Of a stretch of DNA of 64,000 nucleotides, positions 46,018-57,079 are shown one piece after another. Origin of the DNA: Dryomyza anilis (taxonomy: Eukaryota; Arthropoda; Insecta; Diptera; Dryomyzidae). The notes under the pieces are model-generated. The model was not told the DNA's origin. It did no database searches and worked only from the letters and a program-made list of their open reading frames with translations. A program made the translations under genes and the position numbers. The stretch is taken from assembly GCA_951804985.1 (NCBI GenBank), contig OX638135.1, forward strand, positions 65,029,639 to 65,093,638. The letters are read 5' to 3'. Within the stretch, counting starts at the first letter, position 1, and each line of letters begins with the position of its first letter.

Positions 46018-46325
46018 TTATTAGTAAGCTTATTAAGAAATCTGAGTCTGCAAACCTTTACAAAAATGTTTATTGGGATTGTAATGAATGTGAAAAATTG
46101 TAAAAAATTTTAGGTTTAGACCCAAATGAAAAAATGTTAGGGTGATAAATTATATTTATTTATGTATTTTGTTATTAATAAAGGTTACATTTATAGACAA
46201 CGGTTTCAGTTTTTTCGCTATTCGAAACCCGGATTTAATTCGCCAGAGACCGTCATGATATTATAATTATTTACTATTTTAAAGTACTTTCTGTATTTCG
46301 AATCGAATAATTATAATAATTATTA
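46018..46325. other. AAGCTT-type repeat remnant and AT-rich flank of the LOA LINE
   Basis: 46018-46075 continues the repeat (ttattagtaagcttattaag, ctgcaaacctttac). The rest up to the LINE start shows no recognised feature. Confidence 0.55.
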
Positions 46326-46481
46326 GTCGTGGTTACCTTGACGTGGTGTGGGGGCTAAAGTTACAATGACTCAATAAGGCTAAGCTGACGGAAACTTTTT
46401 TTTTTAAGTTTCTGGTAGGGTCACCCTTGTCAGACAGGCTTGTGATGAGTAATGAACTAAATACTACCATAGTCTTTTTTA
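46326..46481 (+). other. LOA-type LINE 5' UTR
   Basis: The sequence changes to a G-rich character (gtcgtggttaccttgacgtg) at about 46326 and leads without repeats into ORF1. The exact 5' end is inferred. Confidence 0.45.
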
Positions 46482-47893
46482 TTGGTGGGGTGGCAGACTC
46501 TAAAGAAACCCTACACCACCGCGATGGGTCAACATAAAGATATAACTACTCCAGGTTGTACCCACAAAAGTGGCAATCTACCCGCTTCGGCGGCTGAGGC
46601 AAGGATTCTGGAGGCCTCAATCCACGCAACCAGCCCTGGTACGATGAACCTTTCTGCTCCTGTAGCAGGTGGTTCATCGTGCCCCTCCATCTCCCAAATT
46701 TATGAGACAGCTAGGAATCTAGAGGAGGTTAACGACAACGCAGCGGTTCCCATACAAGTAGATGAAAGTGTCGGTTCGGCTATGCCTACGAATAATCCTC
46801 CACTGTATGGCTGATCGACAGTTTTGTTTCCTCTCAGGGCTCCTTTTTTCACGTATTTGGAAACATGGGTCGATCGAAGGAAGGTGGTGTCTGACCAGCA
46901 TCTAATCCTAGAGAGACCGACGCCCAACTGGAAGCTAAACTTCTATTGGAGACCGGACCCGGATCTCTGAATACAGAGGTCAGGTTTTCCGATGCCCAGG
47001 TGAGTAGGAGAAGGAAGAATAAAGCGAAAGATCGCAAAGAGGCTGAAAAGACTAAAGGCGACGCTGGAGCTTTCTCTTCCCCAGCTACCACAGCAAAACG
47101 CGATAGATCGGTGGAGAATACTCCGACTGAAGCCGGACCATCCGCTGCTGCTGTTGTGGCTGCCAATGCACCTGAGAAGCGCAATGGCAAGAAGTTTAAA
47201 ACCTTCACTGCTACTGCGAAACCCCGTAACTCCCAGAACTCGACAGTTTCCAGTGATATTGCTTCCACAAGCAAGAGCACTGGTGCTTCATGTTCCGGAT
47301 CGGCTGCCGATGAACTGCCTTCAACATCCACTGGCAGATGTAGGCTAGCAGTATCATATCGTGATGCTGCTCGCAAAGCTCTTCCGGTTGCGATTATTGG
47401 CAAATTGGGGAAGGAGCAAAAGATGAATGATGCAGATGTAAAACATCTTTGGCGGCTAGTCAGCACCGGCGGTGTCAGTGCAAACGCAAAAGGCTATGAG
47501 ACGAGTGATGGCATCATGAAGGTGCTATGCTCGTCCCAAGCCAATTTCGATTGGATTGCCACAGCCGTTGCTAAAATCCACCCCTTGGGCAAATCGCGCT
47601 TCGCTGTTTTCAGCGGAGACGAACCCAAACGCATGCGAGCAATATGCTGGATACCTGGTCGTATCAGGAAAACAGCGGAAGTGTTTGCCTGCCTACGTGC
47701 TCAGAACCAGGGCATCGAAACGAACGGATGGAAAATCTATAGCCATAAACCAGAGCGAGGTCCGGAGGACAAGGAGGGCTCAACCCTGGTTGTTGGCTTA
47801 GACCAGAAGTCGTTAGATGTCATGCTATCTAATTACGACAACCATATAAACTTATTCTTTGGACGGATCAAATTCCGAATCAATTCCAAATGA
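46482..47893 (+). pseudogene. LOA-type LINE ORF1 (gag-like), one frame change
   Basis: The N-terminal part (46482-46814) is Ala/Thr/Ser-rich and low in structure. The main frame is open from about 46898 to 47893: a basic Lys/Arg stretch (RRRKNKAKDRKEAEK), a Ser/Thr/Ala-rich linker, then a folded C-terminal domain (VAIIGKLGKEQKMNDADVKH, RAICWIPGRIRKTAEVF, GSTLVVGLDQKSLDVM). The last domain resembles DUF4780, common in insect LINE ORF1 proteins. ORF1 proteins bind the LINE RNA. A frame change lies between 46814 and 46898. Base composition is clearly less AT-rich than the surroundings. Confidence 0.7.
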
Positions 47894-47930
47894 ATAGGCA
47901 TATGAAGAGAAACGAGTTAACTATCCTGTC

Positions 47931-49139
47931 ATGATATTTACTCAGATAAATCTGCAACATTCTAAAGCTGCTACCGCTTTACTAGGTAAGCGGCTCTCCA
48001 TGTTGCATACATTACCTCACATCACAGCTATTCAAGAACCATGGGTGTATAACAAACGCATCTGTGGTCTTAGTGAACTACGTGGTGAAACCATACTATA
48101 CGATGAGCAAGCCGCAAGGCCTAGAAGCTGTCTTATAGTATCGAAACACTTTGCTGTCACCAAGTTAACCCAATTCTGTGGGCAAGACCTGGTGGCAGCC
48201 AAAGTGAGCTATGAAAGCGATAGTGGATGGAAACATCTGATTGTCGCCTCAGGCTACTTCCCCTATGACTCACTACTGCCTCCTCCGCCAAAGGCAATTG
48301 TTGAGCTCATAGAGTACTGTGATCTTAAGGAGACCGGCCTTATTCTTTGCTGTGACGCTAATGCTCAACACACTGTGAAGGGCAGCAGTAAATGCAACGC
48401 GCGAGGTACCCGACTCCTTGACTTCATCATGACCTCCAATCTGAACATTCACAACACTGGTAATAAACCCACTTTTGTGACTGCTAGAAGACAGGAAGTG
48501 ATTGACCTTACTTTGTCTAACTATAGACTGAGAGAGTCAATCTTTAACTGGAAGGTTCTTAAAGAAGATTCTTTATCGGACCACAGGTATATCGAGTTTC
48601 ATACTGACCGAGAGGTGTTGCCCTCTATGACGGTAAGAAACCCTAGAAAATCGAACTGGGCACGCTTCAGACATGAACTTGAGAATTCCCTCAATATTCC
48701 TGTCAGAATTCGTACCAAAGAAAGTATTGAGACGTCCGTTCAAGTTATGAACGATGTCATAAATTCTAGTTTTGTACGAACATGTCCGGTACGAAAAACG
48801 TTATCTAGACCTCCCGTTCCTTGGTGGAACGCTTGTCTTGAAACCTTGCGCAAGGATTCCAGAAAGCTTCTAAATAGGGCCCTAAGGAGCAACTTAGACT
48901 CTTACTGGTTTCTTAATCGAGCTAAGCAGAAAGAGTATAAGAAACGAATTCGTAAATCGAAAAGTGTTTCCTATAAAGACTTCTGCAGTAGCATCGAATC
49001 CTGCAGTGAGACTAGCAGATTGGTCAAGTTTCTTAAAAGAGACCGAACTGCGCGACTGGACTCACTGCGCGACTGGACTCACTGCGGAGACCCGATGGCT
49101 CGTATACTGAGTCTAAGACAGAGGCACTCAGTGTCCTAG
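47931..49139 (+). pseudogene. LOA-type LINE ORF2, AP endonuclease domain
   Basis: ORF2 starts at ATG 47931, 37 bp after ORF1. The apurinic-type endonuclease shows its motifs in order: QINLQHSKAA, IQEPWV (catalytic Glu), LILCCDANAQH (Asp/Asn), FIMTSNLNIHNTGNKPTFV and SDHRYIEFH (terminal Ser-Asp-His). This enzyme nicks the target DNA. The frame continues toward the reverse transcriptase. It is thrown out by two tandem copies of a 17-bp unit (49051-49067, 49068-49084, cgcgactggactcactg) and stops at 49139. With one copy of the unit the frame would have stayed open, judging from the neighbouring frames, so slippage caused the break. Confidence 0.85.
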
Positions 49140-49222
49140 TTGAGACTCACTTTCCGGGAAATCAAATCCACATAGGGCCACTTTGTAATCCCAGCACTGG
49201 GGACTGCAATAACAACTCTAAT

Positions 49223-50258
49223 GTGACAAAACATGACTGGCAGGTTGCCAGATTGGTTGTGTACGATGAAGCCATCCAATACGCAGTGGCCTCTTTTGAT
49301 GGCTTCAAGTCACCTGGACCGGATGGCATCTACCCAGTCATGCTACAGGAAGGTATAACCCAATTGCTACCATGCCTAAAGAAGATCTTTAGAGCAAGTC
49401 TCGCATGGGCATACATTCCGACATCCTGGCGTTTAGTTAAAGTAGCCTTCATTCCTAAAGTTGGAAGAGAAGACTATTCCATAGCCAAGAGCTTCAGACC
49501 CATTAGTATGATGTCCTTCATACTAAAGTGTCTAGAAAGACTAGTTGAGTTGCACATCAGAAAAACATCGCTGTCAAGGTACCCACTATCATCAAGACAA
49601 CATGCCTACCAACGTGGAAAATCCTGTGAAACAGCATTGCAACATCTGGTTGGCCGGATCGAGCATGCTTTTCAGAGGAAGATGTACATGATGGGCATAT
49701 TTGTTGACATCGAGGGTGCTTTTGATAATGCGACTTTTGATGGAATGTGTGACGCAGCTAGAAGGCATGGAATAGATGAAACATTGGTCAAATGGCTAAG
49801 GTCAATGCTAATGTTTAGGACCATCACTTCTGAGGCGGATTATTATGGCAGGGGTGAATAGAGGTTGTCCTCAAGGCGTTCTCTCCCCCCTGCTCTGGTG
49901 TATGCTGGTTGACTCTCTAGTCAACGATCTCGATGGACCAGGTGTCTATTCGCAGGCCTATGCAGATGATGTTGCCATTCTTGCCACAGGCTTTTCCCTC
50001 AATGAGGTCTGTGTTAAAACACAAAACTCGTTGAACCGAATTGACAGCTGGTGTACTGCAAACGGACTTTCCGTCAACCCTCACAAAACAGGGATTGTTC
50101 TCTTCACTAGGAAAAGAATAATGACAGGATTATCTCTACCAGTACTTAAGGGTGTCACTATTCCTCTGTCTAACGAAGTAAAATATCTGGGCTTAACTCT
50201 AGATAGTAAACTACTTTGGACAAAACATGTTGAAAATAAAATTTCGCGAGCATTGAAT
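49223..50258 (+). pseudogene. LOA-type LINE reverse transcriptase, first copy
   Basis: Motifs in order are FDGFKSPGPDGIYPVML, FIPKVGREDYSIAKSFRPIS, FVDIEGAFDNATFDGM (first catalytic Asp), GCPQGVLSPLLW, QAYADDVAILATGF (active-site Asp pair intact) and NEVKYLGLTLDSKLLW. A frameshift separates GAFDNA...YYGRGE (stop at 49859) from the next frame, which starts MAGVNRGCPQG at 49845. In addition the usual GG of CPQGG is a single G. The copy ends at the duplication joint and lacks the thumb and RNase H. Confidence 0.9.
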
Positions 50259-51163
50259 GTGGATGGATACATCTGATTGTCGCCTCAGGCTACTTCCCCT
50301 ATGACTCACTACTGCCTCCTCCGCCAAAGGCAATTGTTGAGCTCATAGAGTACTGTGATCTTAAGGAGACCGGCCTTATTCTTTGCTGTGACGCTAATGC
50401 TCAACACACTGTGAAGGGCAGCAGTAAATGCAACGCGCGAGGTACCCGACTCCTTGACTTCATCATGACCTCCAATCTGAACATTCACAACACTGGTAAT
50501 AAACCCACTTTTGTGACTGCTAGAAGACAGGAAGTGATTGACCTTACTTTGTCTAACTATAGACTGAGAGAGTCAATCTTTAACTGGAAGGTTCTTAAAG
50601 AAGATTCTTTATCGGACCACAGGTATATCGAGTTTCATACTGACCGAGAGGTGTTGCCCTCTATGACGGTAAGAAACCCTAGAAAATCGAACTGGGCACG
50701 CTTCAGACATGAACTTGAGAATTCCCTCAATATTCCTGTCAGAATTCGTACCAAAGAAAGTATTGAGACGTCCGTTCAAGTTATGAACGATGTCATAAAT
50801 TCTAGTTTTGTACGAACATGTCCGGTACGAAAAACGTTATCTAGACCTCCCGTTCCTTGGTGGAACGCTTGTCTTGAAACCTTGCGCAAGGATTCCAGAA
50901 AGCTTCTAAATAGGGCCCTAAGGAGCAACTTAGACTCTGACTGGTTTCTTAATCGAGCTAAGCAGAAAGAGTATAAGAAACGAATTCGTAAATCGAAAAG
51001 TGTTTCCTATAAAGACTTCTGCAGTAGCATCGAATCCTGCAGTGAGACTAGCAGATTGGTCAAGTTTCTTAAAAGAGACCGAACTGCGCGACTGGACTCA
51101 CTGCGCGACTGGACTCACTGCGCGACTGGACTCACTGCGGAGACCCGATGGCTCGTATACTGA
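50259..51163 (+). pseudogene. LOA ORF2, duplicated C-terminal half of the endonuclease and linker
   Basis: Second copy of 48223-49110, beginning inside the endonuclease. Frames read LILCCDANAQH, ARGTRLLDFIMTSNLNIHN and SDHRYIEFH. The frame changes in three copies of the 17-bp unit (51087-51137) and stops at 51163. Confidence 0.85.
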
Positions 51164-52758
51164 GTCTAAGACAGAGGCACTCAGTGTCCTAGTTGAGACT
51201 CACTTTCCGGGAAATCAAATCCACATAGGGCCACTTTGTAATCCCAGCACTGGGGACTGCAATAACAACTCTAATGTGACAAAACATGACTGGCAGGTTG
51301 CCAGATTGGTTGTGTACGATGAAGCCATCCAATACGCAGTGGCCTCTTTTGATGGCTTCAAGTCACCTGGACCGGATGGCATCTACCCAGTCATGCTACA
51401 GGAAGGTATAACCCAATTGCTACCATGCCTAAAGAAGATCTTTAGAGCAAGTCTCGCATGGGCATACATTCCGACATCCTGGCGTTTAGTTAAAGTAGCC
51501 TTCATTCCTAAAGTTGGAAGAGAAGACTATTCCATAGCCAAGAGCTTCAGACCCATTAGTATGATGTCCTTCATACTAAAGTGTCTAGAAAGACTAGTTG
51601 AGTTGCACATCAGAAAAACATCGCTGTCAAGGTACCCACTATCATCAAGACAACATGTCTACCAACGTGGAAAATCCTGTGAAACAGCATTGCAACATCT
51701 GGTTGGCCGGATCGAGCATGCTTTTCAGAGGAAGATGTACATGATGGGCATATTTGTTGACATCGAGGGTGCTTTTGATAATGCGACTTTTGATGGAATG
51801 TGTGACGCAGCTAGAAGGCATGGAATAGATGAAACATTGGTCAAATGGCTAAGGTCAATGCTAATGTTTAGGACCATCACTTCTGAGGCGGATTATTATG
51901 GCAGGGGTGAATAGAGGTTGTCCTCAAGGCGTTCTCTCCCCCCTGCTCTGGTGTATGCTGGTTGACTCTCTAGTCAACGATCTCGATGGACCAGGTGTCT
52001 ATTCCCAGGCCTATGCAGATGATGTTGCCATTCTTGCCACAGGCTTTTCCCTCAATGAGGTCTGTGTTAAAACACAAAACTCGTTGAACCGAATTGACAG
52101 CTGGTGTACTGCAAACGGACTTTCCGTCAACCCTCAGAAAACAGGGATTGTTCTCTTCACTAGGAAAAGAATAATGACAGGATTATCTCTACCAGTACTT
52201 AAGGGTGTCACTATTCCTCTGTCTAACGAAGTAAAATATCTGGGCTTAACTCTAGATAGTAAACTACTTTGGACAAAACATGTTGAAAATAAAATTTCGC
52301 GAGCATTGAATGCCTTCTGGCAATGCAGAGGAATTTTTGGGAAGACATAGGGACTATCGTCGAGCAAAACCTTATGGATTTACACGGCAATGATAAGACC
52401 GATGATATCATATGCATCGGTAGTCTGGTGGAACAAGCTGTCGCGAAAATGCGTGACAACTAGTCTTGCCAAGATTCAGAGAACCGTGTGTCTGGGTATT
52501 ACGGGTGCCTTTCCCACTACACCTGGTCCAGCACTGAATGCAATCTTAAACCTACCACCACTTGACATCTTCATCAGAGGCGAAGCCATAAAAGGCTGCT
52601 GGAGACTAAAACGAGGTGGTTTCTGGTTTAATGTTCCCTGGAATATCTCTGACATTGCACTTCACACTCCATTAGACACCTGTCTACTTGAGATGCCCTC
52701 TGATGCAATGATAACAGAAATTTTGAGGTCTGCCAACCTGACATTCAAGACTGGCTAA
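51164..52758 (+). pseudogene. LOA-type LINE reverse transcriptase, second copy with thumb region
   Basis: Same motifs as the first copy, with the same frameshift at 51898-51912. Here the frame continues past the joint into ISRALNAFWQCRGIFGKT. After a frame change near 52345 it runs into the thumb-like region MIRPMISYASVVWWNKLSRK, KIQRTVCLGITGAFPTTPG and GCWRLKRGGFWFNVPWNISD, stopping at 52758. The last segment is the source-type sequence captured by the inverted repeats at 37087-37193 and 39112-39224. Confidence 0.9.
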
Positions 52759-53248
52759 CGCTTGACTGTGAGCCAGGTAGAGGGTCACACCGCATTTTCA
52801 CAGACGGCTCCAGAACCGATCAGGGATCTGGTGCTGGAGTGTTTGTGGAACCGGATGACCGCAGACTTCACTTCGCCTTAGGCGGCAATGCCTCGGTATT
52901 TCTACATTGCGGTATCACTACATTGCGGATAATAGATGGCAGAACAGGGCTATAACAGTTTGCAGCGATAGTCAGGCTGCTCTTATGGCTTTGAACAACC
53001 AGGTCATCACATCCAAAATTGTACGTCAATGCAGATCACGTCTCAATTGTGTTGGTAAATACAATACACTGAAACTGATTTGGGTGCCGGGCCATAAAGG
53101 AGTTTCGGGCAATGAAACATCTGACGAACTAGCACGTGCTGGATCTGAGGATAATCCATTTGGACCAGAACCTGTGCTTGGACTACCTGCATCTACGGGA
53201 AAATTCGTCATCAGCTCTTGGGTCGCCTCCGCACACAAGAGCAGATGA
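52759..53248 (+). pseudogene. LOA-type LINE RNase H domain, broken
   Basis: RIFTDGSRTDQGSGAG near 52791 carries the first Asp, in a frame that is lost near 52910. The rest is in another frame (52907-53248): ITVCSDSQAALMALNN (Asp) and IWVPGHKGVSGNETSDELAR with the His/Asp end. An RNase H domain downstream of the reverse transcriptase is a mark of the LOA and I clades and separates this LINE from the Jockey/CR1-like one at 8608. At least one frameshift. Confidence 0.85.
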
Positions 53249-53694
53249 CTGAATGAGACGAAATGCAGATTCTCCAAGCTCATGACACCGACGATAACCA
53301 AAACATCGGCCTCGTTTCTACTTTCCTTAAGTAGAAAGGAGTGCAGAAAACTGACGGGACTTCTAACGGGACACAACGCATGTGAAAAACACATGAACGC
53401 AATCGGCCTGGCCGAAAGCGCCTTATGTTCTGCCTGCTACGAAGAAACTGGCACCACAGAGCACTATCTCTGTGATTGTCCAGCATTTTCTAGAATTAGA
53501 AGGCAGATCATTGGCACAGACGTGATGAGAGAGGATCAGCTTCACTCTCTATCACACAATAGTCTTCTTAGATTCAATAATGAATCTAAGAAGTATCATT
53601 AAAAACCAGGGAACTGGGTCACAGCACAATGGATATAACCCTGTCTGAGTGCTGTGGCTCTATTTTTTTTTATCCCACATTAAAAAAAAAAAAA
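53249..53694 (+). pseudogene. LOA-type LINE C-terminus with CCHC-type motif, 3' UTR and poly-A
   Basis: A frame from 53282 to 53602 gives KLTGLLTGHNACEKHMNAIG and ALCSACYEETGTTEHYLCDC. Its Cys-Cys-His-Cys pattern is the zinc-binding C-terminus of RNase-H-bearing LINEs. The 3' UTR (ttgtctgagtgctgtggctc-like) ends in poly-A at 53682-53694. Confidence 0.8.
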
Positions 53695-54200
53695 GTCGAA
53701 AATGTCATAATTTTTAACAATTGTTAATTTGTTAAAAGTCATAAAGCATGTAATTCGTTATTATTGACTTCAGTGTTTTAATATTATAGTCCATTAAATG
53801 TTTGATTTACTTTTTCAAGAAATGTGTATAAAAACATTGAAAGACTTTTGAATAAACTATTAAAAATTGATCTACTAGCTGTTTTTGTGATCCCGAAAAT
53901 CCCGGGATTTAACGATGATCCCTGGATCAGGTTTTCGGGACTGAATTGACTCAAATCCCGGTATCCCGAAATCCCGGTATCCCGGGATTGACATACCTAG
54001 TATATACATACCAGAGTTTGTTGAGAATGCATTCATCTAAAAAATTTAAAAGAATAGTAATTCAAAATGAATGCATTCATTTTTGTCAAAAGAATGGGAA
54101 CTCAAACGCATGAATTCCCAATCAGATGGCCTTCAGAAAGAATGCATTCATCAAAGAATGCATTCGTTTCAGTTTGAATTCTTTTTTTACAAAAAAGAAT
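53695..54200. repeat. CCCGGG-rich terminus and GAATGCATTC-rich tract
   Basis: At 53890-54002 the words atcccggtatcccgggattg and gacatacctagta form the inverse of the starts at 24765 and 28710, so this is the opposite end of the same kind of element. At 54020-54180 the palindromic word gaatgcattc (or atgcattcat) recurs about five times without regular period. Confidence 0.55.
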
Positions 54201-55759
54201 TTAAAAAAAATTAATTAATTAATTTATTGTTTTTGTAATTTGTCAGAAAAATAAGGGTTACAATCAGTGATGCCAACTCTTAATATCATTTTTCCCGATA
54301 TTCTTAGCAAAATAACCCAATTGACTATAAAATTCCCCGCACAAATGTAATTTAAATACACTGAGAATAAATAATCGAAATAATCCATAGAACAAATATT
54401 ACGCAATATGTTATTCATTTAATATGTTTTTTTATTTCTTGATTCTCTAATTTTCGAATGACATTTATCAGCCATTAAAACATGAGAATTGTTATTACCA
54501 ATGGTGCTATACATATTAATTAAGGTCCAGTTTTTCAGTGAAAGTTTAAACTTAGCATAAATAAATACTTCAAAAGTCTATAGTTTCAAATCAAAATGTT
54601 CGAATTTATTTATTCTTTACAGACAGATAGATAGATAATTAGTACTAAGTTAATATGACATTTTTAGTATATGTGAAATATTGATTATAATGGGACTGAA
54701 AAAATGGAAATTAATATTAAAATTGTTTTAAATAATACTGAAAATGGGCCATTATTTATTTTTTTTACTACATTTTTGTTATTGATATTTTTAGTTTTGA
54801 AATTTTAATTTCCCAATAATCACAATCTTTAAAATCTGAAAACATTATTTTTTTAACTCAATTTTGCATGTCTTACATTAATTAAAAATGTATCCTTTCT
54901 TTAAACACATAACATCAGATACATTCAAAAAAATTTAAAGCAATTTATCTAGATATAGAAATAGTATTTAATAGATTGTGTTTATTAGAAGCCAAATTTT
55001 GATCTCTCACATGATTGGAAAATAGAGGTATCTTCCAGTTTTTGATCGAATCCGATTTTACCTGCAAAATTCTAAACAAACGATTTTGAATTTATTATTT
55101 TCCAAACGAATTGAAAGTGTTGAAGTCAAACCATGCTGTTTTCATTTCAAAAATTATTTATTGTACTTAGATATCGAATCTTAATGTAAAAACGTTTGTT
55201 TTAAAACTTCATATGATATTCTATCAAAAGTTGGAATATGCCCCTATATTCCAATCCTTAAAAATGTGGAAAATGTAACAGATCCTAATTTGAAATTCCC
55301 CGCCAATATTGGACCATTCCACGATTACCCACTAAGACTAAATGGGGAATTCCCCTCTAGTTCACATCACTGGTTACAATATTAAAGTTCTAAAATCCCG
55401 CACTTTCCGGAATTTTTGATGTTATTGATATTTTAATGAAAATATATCATTGCTATTGGAAAATTATGAGAGTGTATTTTATAAAAAACCTGCGTTTTCA
55501 CAAATATGTGAACAATTACAATGAATTGGACAACAATGTGGAAAACATTTTCGGGAATTATGGGTTCGTGGGACTAGAAGCGCTTAGTTGTCAGCGACAT
55601 ACATACATACATACGGCAAATTCCGTGAAACTGAAATTTCGTATTTTGAAGCAGCGTCAACAGTGTTGATGTTGCGCATTTTTTCTCAGTAGCGAAAATT
55701 ATTACTAATTATGTCTAAAGTAAAATTTTGTTTTGCTTAAATAAAATATATACATATAC
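54201..55759. other. AT-rich noncoding DNA
   Basis: No gene or element recognised. A 77-codon ORF at 55436-55669 lacks motifs. A short (CATA)n run lies near 55600. Confidence 0.5.
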
Positions 55760-56763
55760 ATTAGACTGATTCAAAAACCAAAAATCTTAAAATGTTTTAC
55801 TCCGCGTCGACTTTCTGAAACAAGGATCCCTAAAACTGAGAAGAAGCTTTTAAAACCCAAACAAAAGTTATCCTGTGATGTTGCGCAAAGAGCTTAAAGG
55901 ACAATTTGGACTATTAACGAATATTTTCAATTAAATTATTATTATTCCAAGTGTAAAAAGATATCACTAAATTTTCTTTTTTAATTTAATTTAAAATCTC
56001 TTACTGAAATTATGGTTTATTTAAATTATAAATTTTTAGTTAACCGTTACAGTTTCATGGCTTGCCAAACACATAAAATGTATACTTTTTTTTACTATGG
56101 TAATTTTTCTAATTTTATTTTATCGAGTTTGAGATAACATTTTTGTATTATTGCAGATACAATTATCTTTAAAATGATATGTCACTCTTATATTTTTAGA
56201 TATCGTATTATAAGTAAATAGAAACAGTATGCGCACCTAGCCTAAAAAATAATATATTTTGTCTTTTTTTTTTTGGTATATATTTTTATACACGTTATTC
56301 TATGTAAGGACAACTTAAGGATATAATGCTCTTTAAAGGAGTATTTTTGAAAAAAAAAACAATTTTACCGCTTTTGTTACTATTTATTATGAGCCATAAT
56401 GGTGAACAAATAATGTAAAACTTTTATAAGTTGTTTTAGTGGTAAAACTTAATAGTTTAAGCAAGAAAAAATTACATTCAACTTATTATTAAAAAAAAAT
56501 TAAAAAACCCTAAAAAATTATTTTATTTATTTTGATATATATATTCGGGGGGATATCCGAAACATTTTCTTGAATAATTTGGGGTGTGCATCAACGTTTG
56601 GGTTGAGAGTGTTTTAGTCAGGAGTGCAGAATTTTACTATGTTCTAATAAAACGATATCTTAAATTATATATCATTTGAAAGATAATTGTATGTGCAATA
56701 ATACAAAAATGTTATCCTAAACTCGTTAGAATAAAATTTGAAACACTTTGACCGTTAAAATTA

Positions 56764-57079
56764 TAATAATAATAATAATAGTTTGGCGCTACAGTCCTGT
56801 ACAGAACTTCGGCCGAGCTCTCTCACCATTTAGAGCTGTGCGTGTAGCCGTGGTAGCTCAGTGGTTAGTGCGTTGGACTGCGAGCCGAAAGGTCCCCGGT
56901 TCAAGTCTGGACTGGGGCTAACAACATCTTTTCATAGAAACATTTTTCTATACCGCGCTACCTCTCGGCAGTAAATGGCAAACCTACGAGAGTAAAACAT
57001 TGCCTATGAAAAGCTCTCACCCGCCGTTCGGATTTGCAATAAACTGTAGATCCCACCACTTTGAGTACAAATATAACAC
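56764..57079 (-). mobile_element. tRNA-derived SINE, copy with inverted 5' part
   Basis: It is flanked by the 14-bp direct repeat gaccgttaaaatta (56750-56763 and 57080-57093), a target-site duplication typical of LINE-driven retroposition. Its (TTA)n tail (minus strand; plus-strand taa repeats to 56780) and the adjacent 3' segment (56781-56840, gtttggcgctacagtcctgt) agree with the copy at 57961. The remaining ~235 bp, including the tRNA-like head, is in the opposite orientation relative to that copy. This is the pattern produced by twin priming in LINE-driven integration. Confidence 0.75.
56847..56918 (+). other. tRNA-like head of the SINE (not a functional tRNA)
   Basis: A 72-base tRNA-shaped sequence with an A box (tagctcagtggttagtg) and a B box (ggttcaagtct). 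The acceptor, D and T arms pair with a few mismatches, and the anticodon stem pairs poorly. If folded, the anticodon position reads GCG. No CCA or terminator follows. In a SINE these boxes serve as an internal RNA polymerase III promoter. Its orientation here is inverted relative to the SINE tail. Confidence 0.7.

Larger units (their letters stand above)
48223..52311. repeat. Tandem duplication, 2,036-bp unit, inside LOA ORF2
   Basis: Units are 48223-50258 and 50259-52311. The second is 17 bp longer because it has three copies of the 17-bp unit (51087-51137) and not two. The joint fuses ...cgcgagcattgaat to gtggatggatacatctgatt, with about 2 bp shared. A few substitutions separate the copies: SNLDSYWF/SNLDSDWF, RQHAYQ/RQHVYQ, NPHKT/NPQKT. 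Both copies carry the same reverse transcriptase frameshift, so that break is older than the duplication. Confidence 0.9.

Noticed and set aside
46849..47466. 205-codon minus-strand ORF
   Set aside because: Antisense shadow of LOA ORF1; its Ala/Ser-rich composition mirrors the sense codons.
24765..54002. A single 29-kb transposon bounded by the CCCGGG-rich ends
   Set aside because: The interior contains a second left end (28710) and many independently nested elements. The ends more likely belong to different copies.
56847..56918. Functional tRNA gene
   Set aside because: The anticodon stem is poorly paired, no terminator follows, the repeated copies differ, and it sits inside a retroposed SINE.
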